A DNA stretch of 64,000 bases from Mangrovibacterium sp041596335 (GCF_041596335.1 NZ_JBFHIT010000001.1:62001-126000), one strand, 5' to 3'; positions 25,103 to 34,380 are shown, counted from the stretch's first letter. Translations and numbers: made by a program. The notes: generated from the letters alone by a model not told the origin.

Positions 25103-26893
25103 CTACTCACGGTGTGCATAAAATCGATTCAGGATCGAGCCGTCGTTCACTTCTTTCGACAAAGATTCGATTGTATTTTTGGGCACATCCAATGCATCCA
25201 GTAAAATAAGGCCATCCAGACAGTTATTGAATTTTGGATCGACATTGAAACCGACAATTTTCGCATTCAATTTGATGTATTTTTTCAGTAAAACGGGCAA
25301 GCCGGTATTCAGTTCATCCACATCACCAATACATTTATCGAGCATGTTAATGTCGCCCAGATTCTCCATAATCACATTGATGTTCGGATCTTCACTTTTA
25401 AATTTGAAGGCTTTCCGGGGCTTTATAAACCGGGCCATATTCCAGTCGAAATGATGCGTCATGATAAACTTAATAATCAGCTCTTTCGATATTTTGGAGT
25501 AGTTATTACTAATGCTCACCGGTCCAATCAGGTAGCGGTAATCCGGGTTTTTGAGCAGAAAATACAAAATACCTTTCCACAGCAAAAAAAGCGACATGGG
25601 TTGCCGTTGGTATTCTTTGACAACAAACGAACGCCCCAACTCGAGCGACTGTTCTAATACCGGCCTAAAACTTTCCTGCATGCGAAACAGGCTTTGCAGA
25701 TAAAAACCGGATGTTCCGTAATCGTGCAAAATATCGGCTCCTTTCCCGATGCGGTAGGCACCAACCAATTTCTGAGCCTCATTATCCCAAATAAATAACT
25801 GATTGTAATATAAATCGAATTCATCGAGATCGATGCTCCGGTTGGTTCCTTCGCCCACCTGCCGAAAAGTAATCTCGCGCAAACGCCCGATTTCATTCAA
25901 TAAATTGGGTATTTTACGGGTAGGACAGCAATACACCGAAAAGTTTTTCAAGGTGAACAGGTGAAACTCCGAATCCAGCTTTTTAATCTCGTCGACCAAT
26001 AATTCCGGGTTTACCGGTGCGACCACTTCTTCTACTTTTTGCAACCGTTTTAGCGAATAGTTGAAAAATCGTTTCACTTCTAAACTACCGCACAAACTAT
26101 ATGTTTTTGCCCGCAAATAGCGGCCATACTGGTATACTTCCGGGAAATTATCCTGGTCTTTTAGCGAAATGGGCATACCGAACCGTATTTTCACCAACTT
26201 GTTCTTTTTATTCAGCAGCTCCGATGGTAGTTTGGCTGTCCTCAGGTTCGGGTGTATTTTGCCGATGAGATGAAAAAGACGGCTATTCTTGCCATTAAAA
26301 TAAACTGGAACAACCGGTACATGCGCCTTTTTAATAAACTTCAATACCGGATATTGCCATTGGCGATCAGTGATCTTGTTATCTGAATCGTAGCTGGAAA
26401 CTTCTCCTGCCGGGAAAATACACAAAGCTCCTCCGCCTCTCAAATGTTCGTAGGCATTTTTAATTCCACCGATACTCGATCCGGCTTCTTTATTATTTTC
26501 AAATGGATTGACAGCCAGAAAAAAATCGCTGATTGGTTCAACCCGTTTTAGCAAAAAATTCGCCAACACTTTCACATCCGGGCGAACCATGCTCATGAGT
26601 TTGATCAGCAGAATGCCGTCCAACCCACCAAAAGGATGGTTGGCAACAACAATGAACGGCCCCGTTTTGGGGATTTTCCTGAGATCATTTTCATCAAACT
26701 CATAGTTCACTTCAAGTAAATCGAGCAATGCATCAATAAATTCCACTCCTTCTTTATCGCCAATTTGCTGATAAATTTTGTTCAACTTACTGAAACGCAA
26801 AACGTACATAATGAACTTGGCCAGATTCTCTCCGCCAAGGTAGGCTAAGTAAGGACTGGCTTTTAGAATATCTTTCGGGTTTACTAGTTCCAT
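25103..26893 (-). CDS. Bifunctional aminolipid synthase candidate (PlsC acyltransferase + GNAT/OlsB domain)
   Basis: 596 aa. The N-terminal part (~60-290) is a PlsC-type acyltransferase with NHPFGGLDG (His86, Asp92) and FPAGEVSSYDSD near residue 160. The C-terminal part (~310-550) is a GNAT-like domain of the OlsB family (REITFRQVGEGTNRSIDLDE and QLFIWDNEAQKLVGAYRIGK). This order is that of OlsF, the two-step ornithine-lipid synthase, in which the C-terminal domain makes the N-acyl amino acid and the N-terminal domain adds the second, ester-linked chain. In Bacteroidota the same reaction type also makes glycine and serine-glycine lipids, so the amino acid is open. Single gene with its own likely promoter (near-consensus TACTTTTA ~26925). 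Confidence 0.85.
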   Translation of the reverse strand: MELVNPKDILKASPYLAYLGGENLAKFIMYVLRFSKLNKIYQQIGDKEGVEFIDALLDLLEVNYEFDENDLRKIPKTGPFIVVANHPFGGLDGILLIKLMSMVRPDVKVLANFLLKRVEPISDFFLAVNPFENNKEAGSSIGGIKNAYEHLRGGGALCIFPAGEVSSYDSDNKITDRQWQYPVLKFIKKAHVPVVPVYFNGKNSRLFHLIGKIHPNLRTAKLPSELLNKKNKLVKIRFGMPISLKDQDNFPEVYQYGRYLRAKTYSLCGSLEVKRFFNYSLKRLQKVEEVVAPVNPELLVDEIKKLDSEFHLFTLKNFSVYCCPTRKIPNLLNEIGRLREITFRQVGEGTNRSIDLDEFDLYYNQLFIWDNEAQKLVGAYRIGKGADILHDYGTSGFYLQSLFRMQESFRPVLEQSLELGRSFVVKEYQRQPMSLFLLWKGILYFLLKNPDYRYLIGPVSISNNYSKISKELIIKFIMTHHFDWNMARFIKPRKAFKFKSEDPNINVIMENLGDINMLDKCIGDVDELNTGLPVLLKKYIKLNAKIVGFNVDPKFNNCLDGLILLDALDVPKNTIESLSKEVNDGSILNRFYAHRE

Positions 26894-27040
26894 TCGTCAG
26901 CTTTTATTATTGCGTTAAAAGTAGAAAATGATCCCTTTTTTCTACTACAAATCAAGGCTATTTTTTCGAGGCCCTAACTTCGGAAAATCGCTTTTCTGAA
27001 AATAAGACACAAAAGTCTTTAAAATTGCCCAAAAGCAAAT

Positions 27041-27048
27041 TACCTTTG
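27041..27048 (+). promoter_or_regulatory. -7 box for the ygiQ-like gene
   Basis: TACCTTTG, 26 bp before the GTG start; matches TAnnTTTG. Confidence 0.55.
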
Positions 27049-27074
27049 CAACTGAAAATCAATCTATACAAGGT

Positions 27075-28916
27075 GTGAATTTACTTTATCAGAAATACAA
27101 AACGACCGACTGGCTACCAACCACCAAGAAAGAAGTTGACGAGAGAGGCTGGGATCAGTTGGATGTAATATTTTTTACCGGCGACGCCTATGTCGACCAT
27201 CCGTCGTTTGGGGCTGCTGTTATTGGCCGCGTGCTCGAGGCTGAAGGATTGCGGGTGGCAATTGTTCCGCAACCAAACTGGCAGGACGATCTGCGCGATT
27301 TTAAAAAGCTCGGAGTCCCCCGTTTGTTTTTTGCCGTTACATCCGGCAATATGGACTCGATGGTGAACCACTACACTGCCAACAAACGCAAACGCTCTGA
27401 TGATGCCTACACGCCCGGCGGTCAATCCGACAAACGGCCCGATTACGCGACCATTGTCTACAGCAACATTCTTAAAAAATTATATCCCGAGGTTCCATTG
27501 GTTATCGGTGGAATTGAAGCATCGTTGCGCCGGGTAACACACTACGATTATTGGCAGGATAAATTGAAGCCGTCTATTTTAATGGACTCCAAAGCCGACT
27601 TGCTTTTTTACGGAATGGGTGAAAAATCGATTGTTGACTATGCCCGGCTCATGCAGAAAGGTGTGAACCCTCAAAGCCTGACCAATCTTCCGCAAACCGC
27701 GTTTATGGTCGATAAAGACGAGAATTACGCCACGCAAAAGAAATGGAATACCTTCGATTTATATTCGTATGAAGAATGCCTCCAGGATAAAAAGAAATTT
27801 GCGCACAACTTTATGCACATCGAAGAAGAGTCGAATAAAGTTGAAGCCAACAAATTAATTCAGCCAACCGGGAATAAGCTGGTTGTTGTAAATCCGCCCT
27901 GGCCGCCAATGGAGGAAAAGGAAATAGACCGGGTTTACGAATTACCATATACCCGCTTACCACATCCGAAGTACAAAAACAAAGGCACAATTCCGGCCTA
28001 TGAGATGATACGGCATTCCATTAACATTCACCGTGGATGTTTTGGTGGCTGCACTTTCTGCACCATTTCAGCGCATCAAGGTAAATTTATTGCCAGTCGT
28101 TCGCAGGCTTCGGTGATGCGTGAGCTGGATCAGGTTACAGAAATGCCCGATTTTAAAGGCTACATTTCCGACCTTGGAGGCCCGTCGGCCAACATGTACC
28201 AAATGAAGGGCATTCACCAGGAAATCTGCAACAAATGCAAGCGTCCATCGTGTATTTTCCCCGATGTTTGTAAAAACCTGAACATCGATCACCAGCCCAT
28301 GCTCGACCTTTATCGTGAAGTTCGCAAGCACCCCAAAGTGAAGAAAGCGTTCATCGGCAGCGGTATTCGTTACGATATGATTTTGCACGAGACTAAAGAT
28401 CCGCAGGTCAACAAAAATAACATGACCTACCTTCGCGAAGTGATCAAACACCATGTTTCAGGGCGACTGAAAGTGGCTCCAGAACACACCTCCGACGATG
28501 TGCTGCGCATTATGCGGAAACCCTCATTCGGCCTGTTTTTCAAATTGAATAAGGTGTTCAACGAAATTAATAAGCAGGAAGGGATGAAACAACAATTGAT
28601 CCCCTACTTCATTTCCAGTCACCCGGGATGCAAAAACACCGACATGGCAAACCTGGCTGCTGAAACGAAAAAGCTCGATTTTAAACTCGAACAGGTGCAG
28701 GACTTCACTCCCACTCCAATGACGCTGGCAACAGTAATCTTCTACACAGGCTTTCATCCGTATACCATGGAACCCGTTTTCACGGCCAAGTCGAAAAAGG
28801 AAAAACTGAGTCAGCGGAAATTTTTCTTTTGGTACAAACGCGAATACCAGAAAGAAATCAGAGAAGAATTAACCCGTTTGAACCGGAAAGATTTGTTAAA
28901 ACGGATTCTCGATTAG
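27075..28916 (+). CDS. YgiQ-family radical SAM protein
   Basis: 613 aa, starting with GTG (27075) preceded by AAGG; the following DWLPTTKKEV and WDQLDVIFFTGDAYVDHPSF match the family's N-terminus. The radical SAM cluster motif is CFGGCTFC (Cys322, Cys326, Cys329), in the second half after an N-terminal cobalamin-binding-like segment. The C-terminus (about 540-613; KREYQKEIREELTRLNRKDL) matches the DUF3362 tail. YgiQ proteins are widely conserved, iron-sulfur/SAM dependent, and of unknown substrate. Monocistronic, with a good terminator at 28956. Confidence 0.93.
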   Translation: MNLLYQKYKTTDWLPTTKKEVDERGWDQLDVIFFTGDAYVDHPSFGAAVIGRVLEAEGLRVAIVPQPNWQDDLRDFKKLGVPRLFFAVTSGNMDSMVNHYTANKRKRSDDAYTPGGQSDKRPDYATIVYSNILKKLYPEVPLVIGGIEASLRRVTHYDYWQDKLKPSILMDSKADLLFYGMGEKSIVDYARLMQKGVNPQSLTNLPQTAFMVDKDENYATQKKWNTFDLYSYEECLQDKKKFAHNFMHIEEESNKVEANKLIQPTGNKLVVVNPPWPPMEEKEIDRVYELPYTRLPHPKYKNKGTIPAYEMIRHSINIHRGCFGGCTFCTISAHQGKFIASRSQASVMRELDQVTEMPDFKGYISDLGGPSANMYQMKGIHQEICNKCKRPSCIFPDVCKNLNIDHQPMLDLYREVRKHPKVKKAFIGSGIRYDMILHETKDPQVNKNNMTYLREVIKHHVSGRLKVAPEHTSDDVLRIMRKPSFGLFFKLNKVFNEINKQEGMKQQLIPYFISSHPGCKNTDMANLAAETKKLDFKLEQVQDFTPTPMTLATVIFYTGFHPYTMEPVFTAKSKKEKLSQRKFFFWYKREYQKEIREELTRLNRKDLLKRILD

Positions 28917-29258
28917 ACCTTAAAATTCGGAAGAAACAATTGCAAGAATATTGACAAGGGGATGGCATTCACACAAGAATGGCATCCCTTTTTTGTTCTC
29001 CAAACAAATCCACCTAACGAATTAACTTCCAGATCTCTTGCACATTTAAAAGCATAAAAAACGAATGACTGATTTACTGCTCAATCGTTCCAAATACCTG
29101 ATTTGTTTTTCGAACAAAGATCAATGAATTTCAGCAAACAGAAACCCTCTTGGTCCTCTGCCGGATTGAAAGTGCCTTTTTGTACCGAAATAACTTTCGA
29201 AGCTTGGCAATTGGCAATTCCGCACAAGATCACGTATCTTCCGTCAAAATTGAAAAAA
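28917..29258. other. Intergenic stretch between ygiQ-like and DUF4197 genes
   Basis: 342 bp: the ygiQ terminator, then about 260 bp of AT-rich sequence with no supported ORF. The ATG at 29259 starts the lipoprotein signal of the next gene; an in-frame start upstream would add 52 residues with no sense. I see no clear promoter box. Confidence 0.5.
28956..28997 (+). terminator. Terminator after ygiQ-like gene
   Basis: Stem GGGAT-GCATTC / GAATG-CATCCC with one internal mismatch and a TTTTTT tail. Confidence 0.8.
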
Positions 29259-30014
29259 ATGAAACGTACATTACTTCTGCTCGCCATTGTCGCAAGCTTG
29301 TTAACCAGTTGCGCCGAATTACACCACATGGCTAAAACTATTTACGAAGATCAACCCTTGACACAAACCGAAATTATTGGCGGATTAAAACAAGCGCTCA
29401 CGCTGGGGGTAGACAGTTCGGTAAGCCATCTGGCAGGTATTGACGGCTATTTGCAGGATGCGGCAGTGAAAATATTGCTTCCATCTGAAGCTGAAATCAT
29501 TACGAAAAATATCTCCAAACTTCCGGGTGGCAGCGAATTGGTTGATAAAGTAATTGCCAATATCAACAGCGCTGCATCCGATGCTGCGAAAGAGGCTACA
29601 CCAATTTTGCTCAGCAGCATTCAATCGATGAGCATTCAGGATGCAGCTGGTGTTTTGGCAGGAGGTGACTTTGCCGCAACTGAATACCTAAAACGTACGA
29701 ATTACGATGCGCTACTGGCTCTTTACAAACCAAAGATTGAAAACTCGCTGGGGAAAAAACTACTGGGCAATCTTTCGGCTCAGCAATCATGGGATGAAAT
29801 GACCGGCAACTGGAACAAAATCGCCAATTCCTTCATTGGCCAGGCAGCAGATCTGGAAGCTGTTGAAACCGATCTAAGCACATATCTCACTCAAAAAGCG
29901 CTTGATGGTCTTTTCCTAAAAATAGGTGAAACAGAGAAAAACATCCGGCAAGACCCAGCAGCCCGTGTAAGCGAATTACTAAAACGTGTATTTGCCAATA
30001 CACAAACAAATTAA
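29259..30014 (+). CDS. DUF4197 lipoprotein
   Basis: 251 aa. MKRTLLLLAIVASLLTSC is a lipoprotein signal with a lipobox ending at Cys18. The mature part matches the DUF4197 pattern: LTQTEIIGGLKQALTLGVDSS close to the N-terminus, AAVKILLPSEAE, and later the helix-rich TEYLKRTNYDALLALYKPKI and YLTQKALDGLF. DUF4197 proteins are conserved across Bacteroidota and Proteobacteria, all extracytoplasmic and of unknown function. It is a single gene converging on RNase Y, with a shared terminator. Confidence 0.88.
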   Translation: MKRTLLLLAIVASLLTSCAELHHMAKTIYEDQPLTQTEIIGGLKQALTLGVDSSVSHLAGIDGYLQDAAVKILLPSEAEIITKNISKLPGGSELVDKVIANINSAASDAAKEATPILLSSIQSMSIQDAAGVLAGGDFAATEYLKRTNYDALLALYKPKIENSLGKKLLGNLSAQQSWDEMTGNWNKIANSFIGQAADLEAVETDLSTYLTQKALDGLFLKIGETEKNIRQDPAARVSELLKRVFANTQTN

Positions 30015-30099
30015 ACAAGCAACCCGGGAACAACCAGCAACGAAAACAGCCGCCTGTAGAAGCCATTCGTGGGCTCAAAGAGTATAAAATTCATCAACT

Positions 30100-30130
30100 A
30101 AAAAAGGCCCGCCGAAGCGAGCCTTTTTTT
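30100..30130. terminator. Bidirectional terminator between DUF4197 and RNase Y genes
   Basis: Stem AAAGGC-CGC / GCG-GCCTTT with a CGAA-like loop and A/T runs on both sides. Confidence 0.85.
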
Positions 30131-30149
30131 ATTTCAATACGTTTCTGTA

Positions 30150-31700
30150 CTATTTCGCATAGTTTACAGCGCGCAATTCGCGGATCACTGTAATCTTAAT
30201 TTGCCCGGGATAAGTCATTTCGTCCTGGATATGTTTCGCGATATCGAATGACAACTGTTCTGTGTCGTTATCCGAAATTTTATCGCTTCCTACAATAACT
30301 CGCAACTCGCGACCAGCCTGAATGGCATATGTTTTCAGTACACCCGGATACGAAAGCGCCAAATCTTCAAGAGCTTTCAATCGTTTAATGTAAGACTCAA
30401 CAACTTCGCGACGGGCACCTGGCCGAGCTCCTGAGATCGCATCGCAAACCTGAACAATCGGAGCCAACAGAGTGGTCATTTCCACCTCATCGTGGTGAGC
30501 ACCAATTGCGTTGCATATTTCTGCTTTTTCTTTAAATTTCTCGGCCAACTTCATCCCCAACACTGCGTGTGGTAATTCCGGCTCATCATCGGGTACTTTA
30601 CCAATATCATGCAACAATCCGGCACGTTTGGCCAACTTAGCATTCAATCCCAGTTCTGTCGCCATGATGGCACAAAGATTGGCAACCTCGCGCGAGTGCT
30701 GCAGCAAGTTTTGTCCGTACGACGAGCGATATTTCATTTTACCGATCATACGGATCAATTCCGGATGCAAGCCATGAATACCCAAGTCGATTGTTGTCCG
30801 TTTACCGGTTTCAATGATTTCCTCTTCGATTTGCTTCTTCACTTTGCCTACTACCTCTTCGATACGGGCAGGGTGAATACGGCCATCGGTCACCAACTGG
30901 TGCAGAGCTAAACGGGCTATTTCGCGACGAACAGGATCGAAGCCCGAAAGAACGATTGCTTCCGGCGTATCATCCACAATAATTTCAACACCTGTAGCGG
31001 CTTCCAATGCGCGAATGTTACGACCTTCACGACCAATAATTCGGCCTTTAATTTCGTCACTCTCGATGTGGAAAATGGTTACAGCATTTTCTATTGCAGT
31101 TTCGGTAGCTACCCGTTGGATTGTTTTCACAACAACTTTCTTTGCTTCCTTATTTGCTGTCAGCTTAGCCTCTTCCATGATCTCGTTGATGTAGGACATC
31201 GCCTCGGTTTTAGCTTCGTTTTTCAACGATTCAACCAATTGAGATTTAGCCTCTTCTGCCGACAAACCCGAGATCGTTTCCAATTGTTCAACAATCTGAC
31301 GATGTTGTTTGGTCAATTCGTCTTCTTTTTGCTGAACCAGGTTAATTTGAGCAGTCAGGTTTTCGCGAATACTTTCGACCTGACGTTTTTCGGTATCAAA
31401 TTCTTTAACGGTACGCTGAAAATCGTTTCTACTTTGCTGAAACGCAGTTTCCTTTTGTTTCATTCTATTTTCGAGAGTTGCTACCTTGTTGTTTCTCTCG
31501 TTAATATGCTTTTCGTGTTCTGCTTTAAGTTGCAAGAACTTTTCTTTTGCCTGTAGGATTTTATCCTTTTTAATCACCTCTCCTTCAGCTTCAGCCTCGC
31601 TGATTATCTTTCGCTTTTTACCACCGATCGCCTTGTCCCACAGGAAGTAGGACAATACCCCGCCGCCTAAAAAGCCAGAAATTACATATAATATTTCCAT
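30150..31700 (-). CDS. rny: Ribonuclease Y
   Basis: 516 aa, full length. RNase Y is a membrane-bound endoribonuclease that starts mRNA decay. The N-terminal membrane helix (about residues 3-22) is followed by a long coiled coil (~30-185) rich in K, E and Q, then a KH domain (IESDEIKGRIIGREGRNIRA, the GRxGRN motif), then an HD domain with LLHDIGKV and the paired HHDEVE, then the C-terminal segment with VIRELRAVNYAK, the family's usual end. It lies 107 bp downstream of zapA in the same direction; the gap can form a long hairpin (31725-31800). Confidence 0.97.
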   Translation of the reverse strand: MEILYVISGFLGGGVLSYFLWDKAIGGKKRKIISEAEAEGEVIKKDKILQAKEKFLQLKAEHEKHINERNNKVATLENRMKQKETAFQQSRNDFQRTVKEFDTEKRQVESIRENLTAQINLVQQKEDELTKQHRQIVEQLETISGLSAEEAKSQLVESLKNEAKTEAMSYINEIMEEAKLTANKEAKKVVVKTIQRVATETAIENAVTIFHIESDEIKGRIIGREGRNIRALEAATGVEIIVDDTPEAIVLSGFDPVRREIARLALHQLVTDGRIHPARIEEVVGKVKKQIEEEIIETGKRTTIDLGIHGLHPELIRMIGKMKYRSSYGQNLLQHSREVANLCAIMATELGLNAKLAKRAGLLHDIGKVPDDEPELPHAVLGMKLAEKFKEKAEICNAIGAHHDEVEMTTLLAPIVQVCDAISGARPGARREVVESYIKRLKALEDLALSYPGVLKTYAIQAGRELRVIVGSDKISDNDTEQLSFDIAKHIQDEMTYPGQIKITVIRELRAVNYAK

Positions 31701-31724
31701 TTTTTAAATTATTACTGTTAACTA

Positions 31725-31800
31725 AAATAAGAGCCCACTATCTGATTTATCATCAACCGTAACCAATTGAAGATAAACCAAAAGCGGGCTCTCGATATAT
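31725..31800 (-). ncRNA. Candidate structured RNA between zapA and rny
   Basis: On the minus strand the RNA can fold into one long, nearly continuous stem: outer AGAGCCCGCU / AGUGGGCUCU (10 bp with one G-U), then GGUUUAUC / GAUAAAUC (8 bp), then CAAU / GUUG closing a loop of about 8 bases; small internal loops lie between. A UUAUUUU stretch follows, so it may be an intrinsic terminator of unusual length, or a small RNA in its own right (6S RNA genes adjoin zapA in other phyla, but this is too short and unlike the 6S bubble). No match to a known class can be claimed. Confidence 0.35.
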
Positions 31801-31807
31801 TGTATTT

Positions 31808-32107
31808 TTATTCGTTCAATGACAAAAATTCGTTCAACTGTTCATCCAGTGAACGGATTTCCTCAACAATCGGTGATTCATCGGACTGCTCTTCCAAGTC
31901 CAGATTTTTCAATACAAATTGTAAAGCTGTCATGGCCAGAAAATCCTGAGCATCCTGATTGACATACTTCTTTTTGTATTCCAGAACGATATCATTAATC
32001 ATCTTCGCAGCTTTCCGAATCTTCGCCTCTTTTTCTTCTTTTCGCTCAATCGTCAACGGATAAACTCGTCCGTTAATATTAATATTTATTGAAAGCTTAT
32101 CTGCCAT
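31808..32107 (-). CDS. zapA: Cell division protein ZapA
   Basis: 99 aa from the ATG at 32105-32107. ZapA binds FtsZ and bundles protofilaments at the division site. The N-terminus KLSINININGRVYPLTIERK is the beta-hairpin of the family, followed by the helix EEKEAKIRKAAKMINDIVLE and a C-terminal coiled coil ending in NEFLSLNE. An earlier ATG four codons upstream (32119) is possible; the chosen one fits the family start. It follows a small coiled-coil gene by 15 bp and probably shares its transcript, as zapA does with such a partner in Bacteroidota. Confidence 0.93.
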   Translation of the reverse strand: MADKLSINININGRVYPLTIERKEEKEAKIRKAAKMINDIVLEYKKKYVNQDAQDFLAMTALQFVLKNLDLEEQSDESPIVEEIRSLDEQLNEFLSLNE

Positions 32108-32122
32108 TTTTCGATGCATTTG

Positions 32123-32416
32123 CTACACATTCAACTGAGCAATACATTTATCAATTTCCCGCACTATTTTATTGATGCGTAGTTTTACCTGTTTACGTTC
32201 ATCATCGTTAACCGATAAAACTTTTGCAACCTTTAAGTCTTCATACTTTTTAACCAGTTGTTCATTTTCACTTTTCAACCCGGCAATTGTGTCTTGCATT
32301 TCTGCCAGCTTTCTCTCGAACTCCTGCTTTTCGTCCTTTAAAGCGGAGTATCTTTTCATGAGCAATCTGAGTTTTGCCTTGAAATCGTCCAGTAAAAGTT
32401 TATCTTCCCCGGTCAT
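32123..32416 (-). CDS. Small coiled-coil protein upstream of zapA
   Basis: 97 aa, almost wholly one coiled coil: heptad-like runs of L, K and E from LLLDDFKAKLRLLMKRYSAL to NEQLVKKYEDLK, with a C-terminal part LRINKIVREIDKCIAQLNV. Proteins of this size and position upstream of zapA are common in Bacteroidota and resemble the ZapB-like or DUF-class division accessory factors, though I cannot name the family surely. Its place before zapA suggests a role in division (inference). Confidence 0.8.
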   Translation of the reverse strand: MTGEDKLLLDDFKAKLRLLMKRYSALKDEKQEFERKLAEMQDTIAGLKSENEQLVKKYEDLKVAKVLSVNDDERKQVKLRINKIVREIDKCIAQLNV

Positions 32417-32444
32417 GTTTGTATGCTTTCCCCGACAAAAATAA

Positions 32445-32452
32445 TATTTTTG
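32445..32452 (+). promoter_or_regulatory. -7 box upstream of the M23 peptidase
   Basis: TATTTTTG, matching TAnnTTTG. The start codon is 176 bp further on, so the transcript would have a leader of about 170 nt. Confidence 0.45.
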
Positions 32453-32628
32453 CCCAATTCAGTATACGAAGATAGGTTTATTTGTTGAATAGCATCTATC
32501 GCTGACAGAATGTTATTAACAGCCTATGTGAGTAGCATTCCGGATTGTGAGTAGAAATAGGATGCGAATGCCTGAAATACAATTGCCCCGGAGGCAATGC
32601 AAACTTAAACGGTAGTAAAAATTAATTT
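32453..32628 (+). other. Long 5' leader of the M23 peptidase gene
   Basis: Between the -7 box and the ATG there is no ORF. Several short inverted repeats are visible: GCATTC / GAATGC around 32540-32575, TTGCC / GGCAA around 32582-32597, and an ATAGG / CCTAT pair enclosing a TGTTATTAACA hairpin (about 32474-32535). The word GTGAGTAG occurs twice, 21 bp apart. This could be a structured leader or an unannotated small RNA; it fits no riboswitch consensus I know. Confidence 0.35.
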
Positions 32629-34338
32629 ATGAAATATCTTTTATTTACAATTATAGCGCTCCTGGCAAACGAACCTTATAATCCGTCAATTCAGGCCGAC
32701 TATTTTGCAGCACCGGTAAAAATTCCAATGTCGCTGGCAGGAAACTTTGGTGAATTACGAACCAACCATTTCCACTCCGGAATTGACATTAAGACGCAAG
32801 GTAAAACCGGAATTCCAATTTATGCTGCTGCAGCCGGAACAGTCTCTCGGATTAACATCTCACCCACCGGATTTGGGTTGGCTCTTTACATGGATCACCC
32901 AACGGGCTACACAACGGTTTACGCCCATTTGGATCATTTGCGCGACGACCTGGCCGACTATGCCAAAAGCATTCAATACGCGCGGAAATCGTTCAGTATC
33001 GATGTGCCGGTACCCAAAGGGAAATTCAAATTGGAAAAAGGAGAGTTAATCGCTTACAGCGGAAATTCCGGAAGTTCGGGCGGGCCGCACCTGCACTTCG
33101 AAATTCGCGACACAGCAACCGAACATCCGCTAAATCCATTGCTTTTCAACTTCAACATTCCGGATAAAACCGCTCCAAAGCTGTTATCACTGATGCTTTA
33201 TCCACTTTCGGATGGCGCACAAATTGACGGACTTCCTCATCAAAAACCGTTCGACCTGGTATTTTACGATGGTGAATACCACCTGAAAGGAAACCCAACC
33301 ATTACGGCCGGTGGCGAAATTGGATTTGGATTACAGGCACTGGATTATCTGGACGGAAGCTGGAGCAAATGTGGCATCTATGAAATCGGCCTAAGCGTGA
33401 ATGAAAAGCTTATTTATTCGTTTAAAATGAATGAACTCAGTTTTGACGAAACGCGATATTTAAACAGTCATATTGACTACAGCTATTTGGCCAATCATCG
33501 TCGCCGTTTTCAGAAAAACTGGCTGGAAGACGGTAACCGGCTGAGCAACTACCCGATTCATGAAAACAAGGGGAAAGTTGAATTAAAGGAGGGCCAGACA
33601 TACAGGATCAGCTATTTGATTCGCGATGTTAGCGGAAACCAGAGCCGATTAAATTTTAAACTAACCGGAAAATCGCCAGTACCTGCCAAAAAGCAAACCT
33701 CGGGAACTACGGTTTTCTACAATAAGGAAAAACTGGTTAAAACAGATGTACTTAGCGCAGAATTTGAACCAGGCACCTTTTACTCAACCTTCCAACTCGA
33801 CTATAAAGAACTTCCATCGGAAAAGGGCATTTATTCCAAACTAGTGCAGTTGCACAAACCGGATGTTCCGGTCCATAAATCATTCGATTTAAAAATTAAA
33901 GCTGAAGGGTTGCCTGCCGAACTACAGGAGAAGGCTCTCGTTGTATCGATTGACACGAAAACCAAAAAAAAGTATGCGATGGGAGGAACATACAACAATG
34001 GCTGGGTTGAAACCAAGGTTCGCCAACTCGGATTGTTTGGCATAGCCATCGACACAAAGGCACCGGAGATCACACCCGTCAACATACAAAACCATTCAAC
34101 GCTTACCGACCGAAGAAAAATTAGCTTCAAGATTATTGATGACCTTTCCGGCATCAGTTCGTATCGGGGCGAAATAAACGGACAATGGGTATTGTTTGAA
34201 TTCGATGCAAAAAACAATTTGCTCGAATACTACTTTGATGCGAACCATCTTCAATTAGGAAAAACCCAGGAATTGAACCTAACTGTTGTCGATGGCGTTG
34301 GTAACAAGAGTATCTATCAGGCGAATTTTTACCGATAA
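32629..34338 (+). CDS. M23 (LytM) peptidase with C-terminal extension
   Basis: 569 aa. A short hydrophobic N-terminus (MKYLLFTIIALLA) precedes the LytM-type zinc peptidase domain: HFHSGID (His49, Asp53), His100 in VYAHLDH, and PHLHFEIRD (His154, His156). These are the full set of metal ligands, so it should be an active peptidoglycan endopeptidase or a related hydrolase. Residues ~190-569 form a long beta-rich C-terminal part, with LFNFNIPDKTAPKLLSLMLY as a start and repeated Ig-like features such as AIDTKAPEITPVNI and DDLSGISSYRGEINGQW. M23 proteins with such tails are usual in Bacteroidota and lie in the periplasm or outer membrane. Monocistronic, behind a long leader. Confidence 0.9.
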   Translation: MKYLLFTIIALLANEPYNPSIQADYFAAPVKIPMSLAGNFGELRTNHFHSGIDIKTQGKTGIPIYAAAAGTVSRINISPTGFGLALYMDHPTGYTTVYAHLDHLRDDLADYAKSIQYARKSFSIDVPVPKGKFKLEKGELIAYSGNSGSSGGPHLHFEIRDTATEHPLNPLLFNFNIPDKTAPKLLSLMLYPLSDGAQIDGLPHQKPFDLVFYDGEYHLKGNPTITAGGEIGFGLQALDYLDGSWSKCGIYEIGLSVNEKLIYSFKMNELSFDETRYLNSHIDYSYLANHRRRFQKNWLEDGNRLSNYPIHENKGKVELKEGQTYRISYLIRDVSGNQSRLNFKLTGKSPVPAKKQTSGTTVFYNKEKLVKTDVLSAEFEPGTFYSTFQLDYKELPSEKGIYSKLVQLHKPDVPVHKSFDLKIKAEGLPAELQEKALVVSIDTKTKKKYAMGGTYNNGWVETKVRQLGLFGIAIDTKAPEITPVNIQNHSTLTDRRKISFKIIDDLSGISSYRGEINGQWVLFEFDAKNNLLEYYFDANHLQLGKTQELNLTVVDGVGNKSIYQANFYR

Positions 34339-34348
34339 ATGAACGCCA

Positions 34349-34380
34349 GCCAACAAGCCTACTGTTACAGACTTGTTGGC
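34349..34380 (+). terminator. Hairpin after the M23 peptidase
   Basis: Nine-bp perfect stem GCCAACAAG / CTTGTTGGC with a 14-base loop, 10 bp after the stop. It lacks a clear T-run, so it may be a weak terminator or an mRNA-stabilising hairpin. Confidence 0.5.

Noticed and set aside
31725..31800. 6S RNA between zapA and rny
   Set aside because: Position is suggestive, but at ~75 nt it is too short and has no large central bubble.
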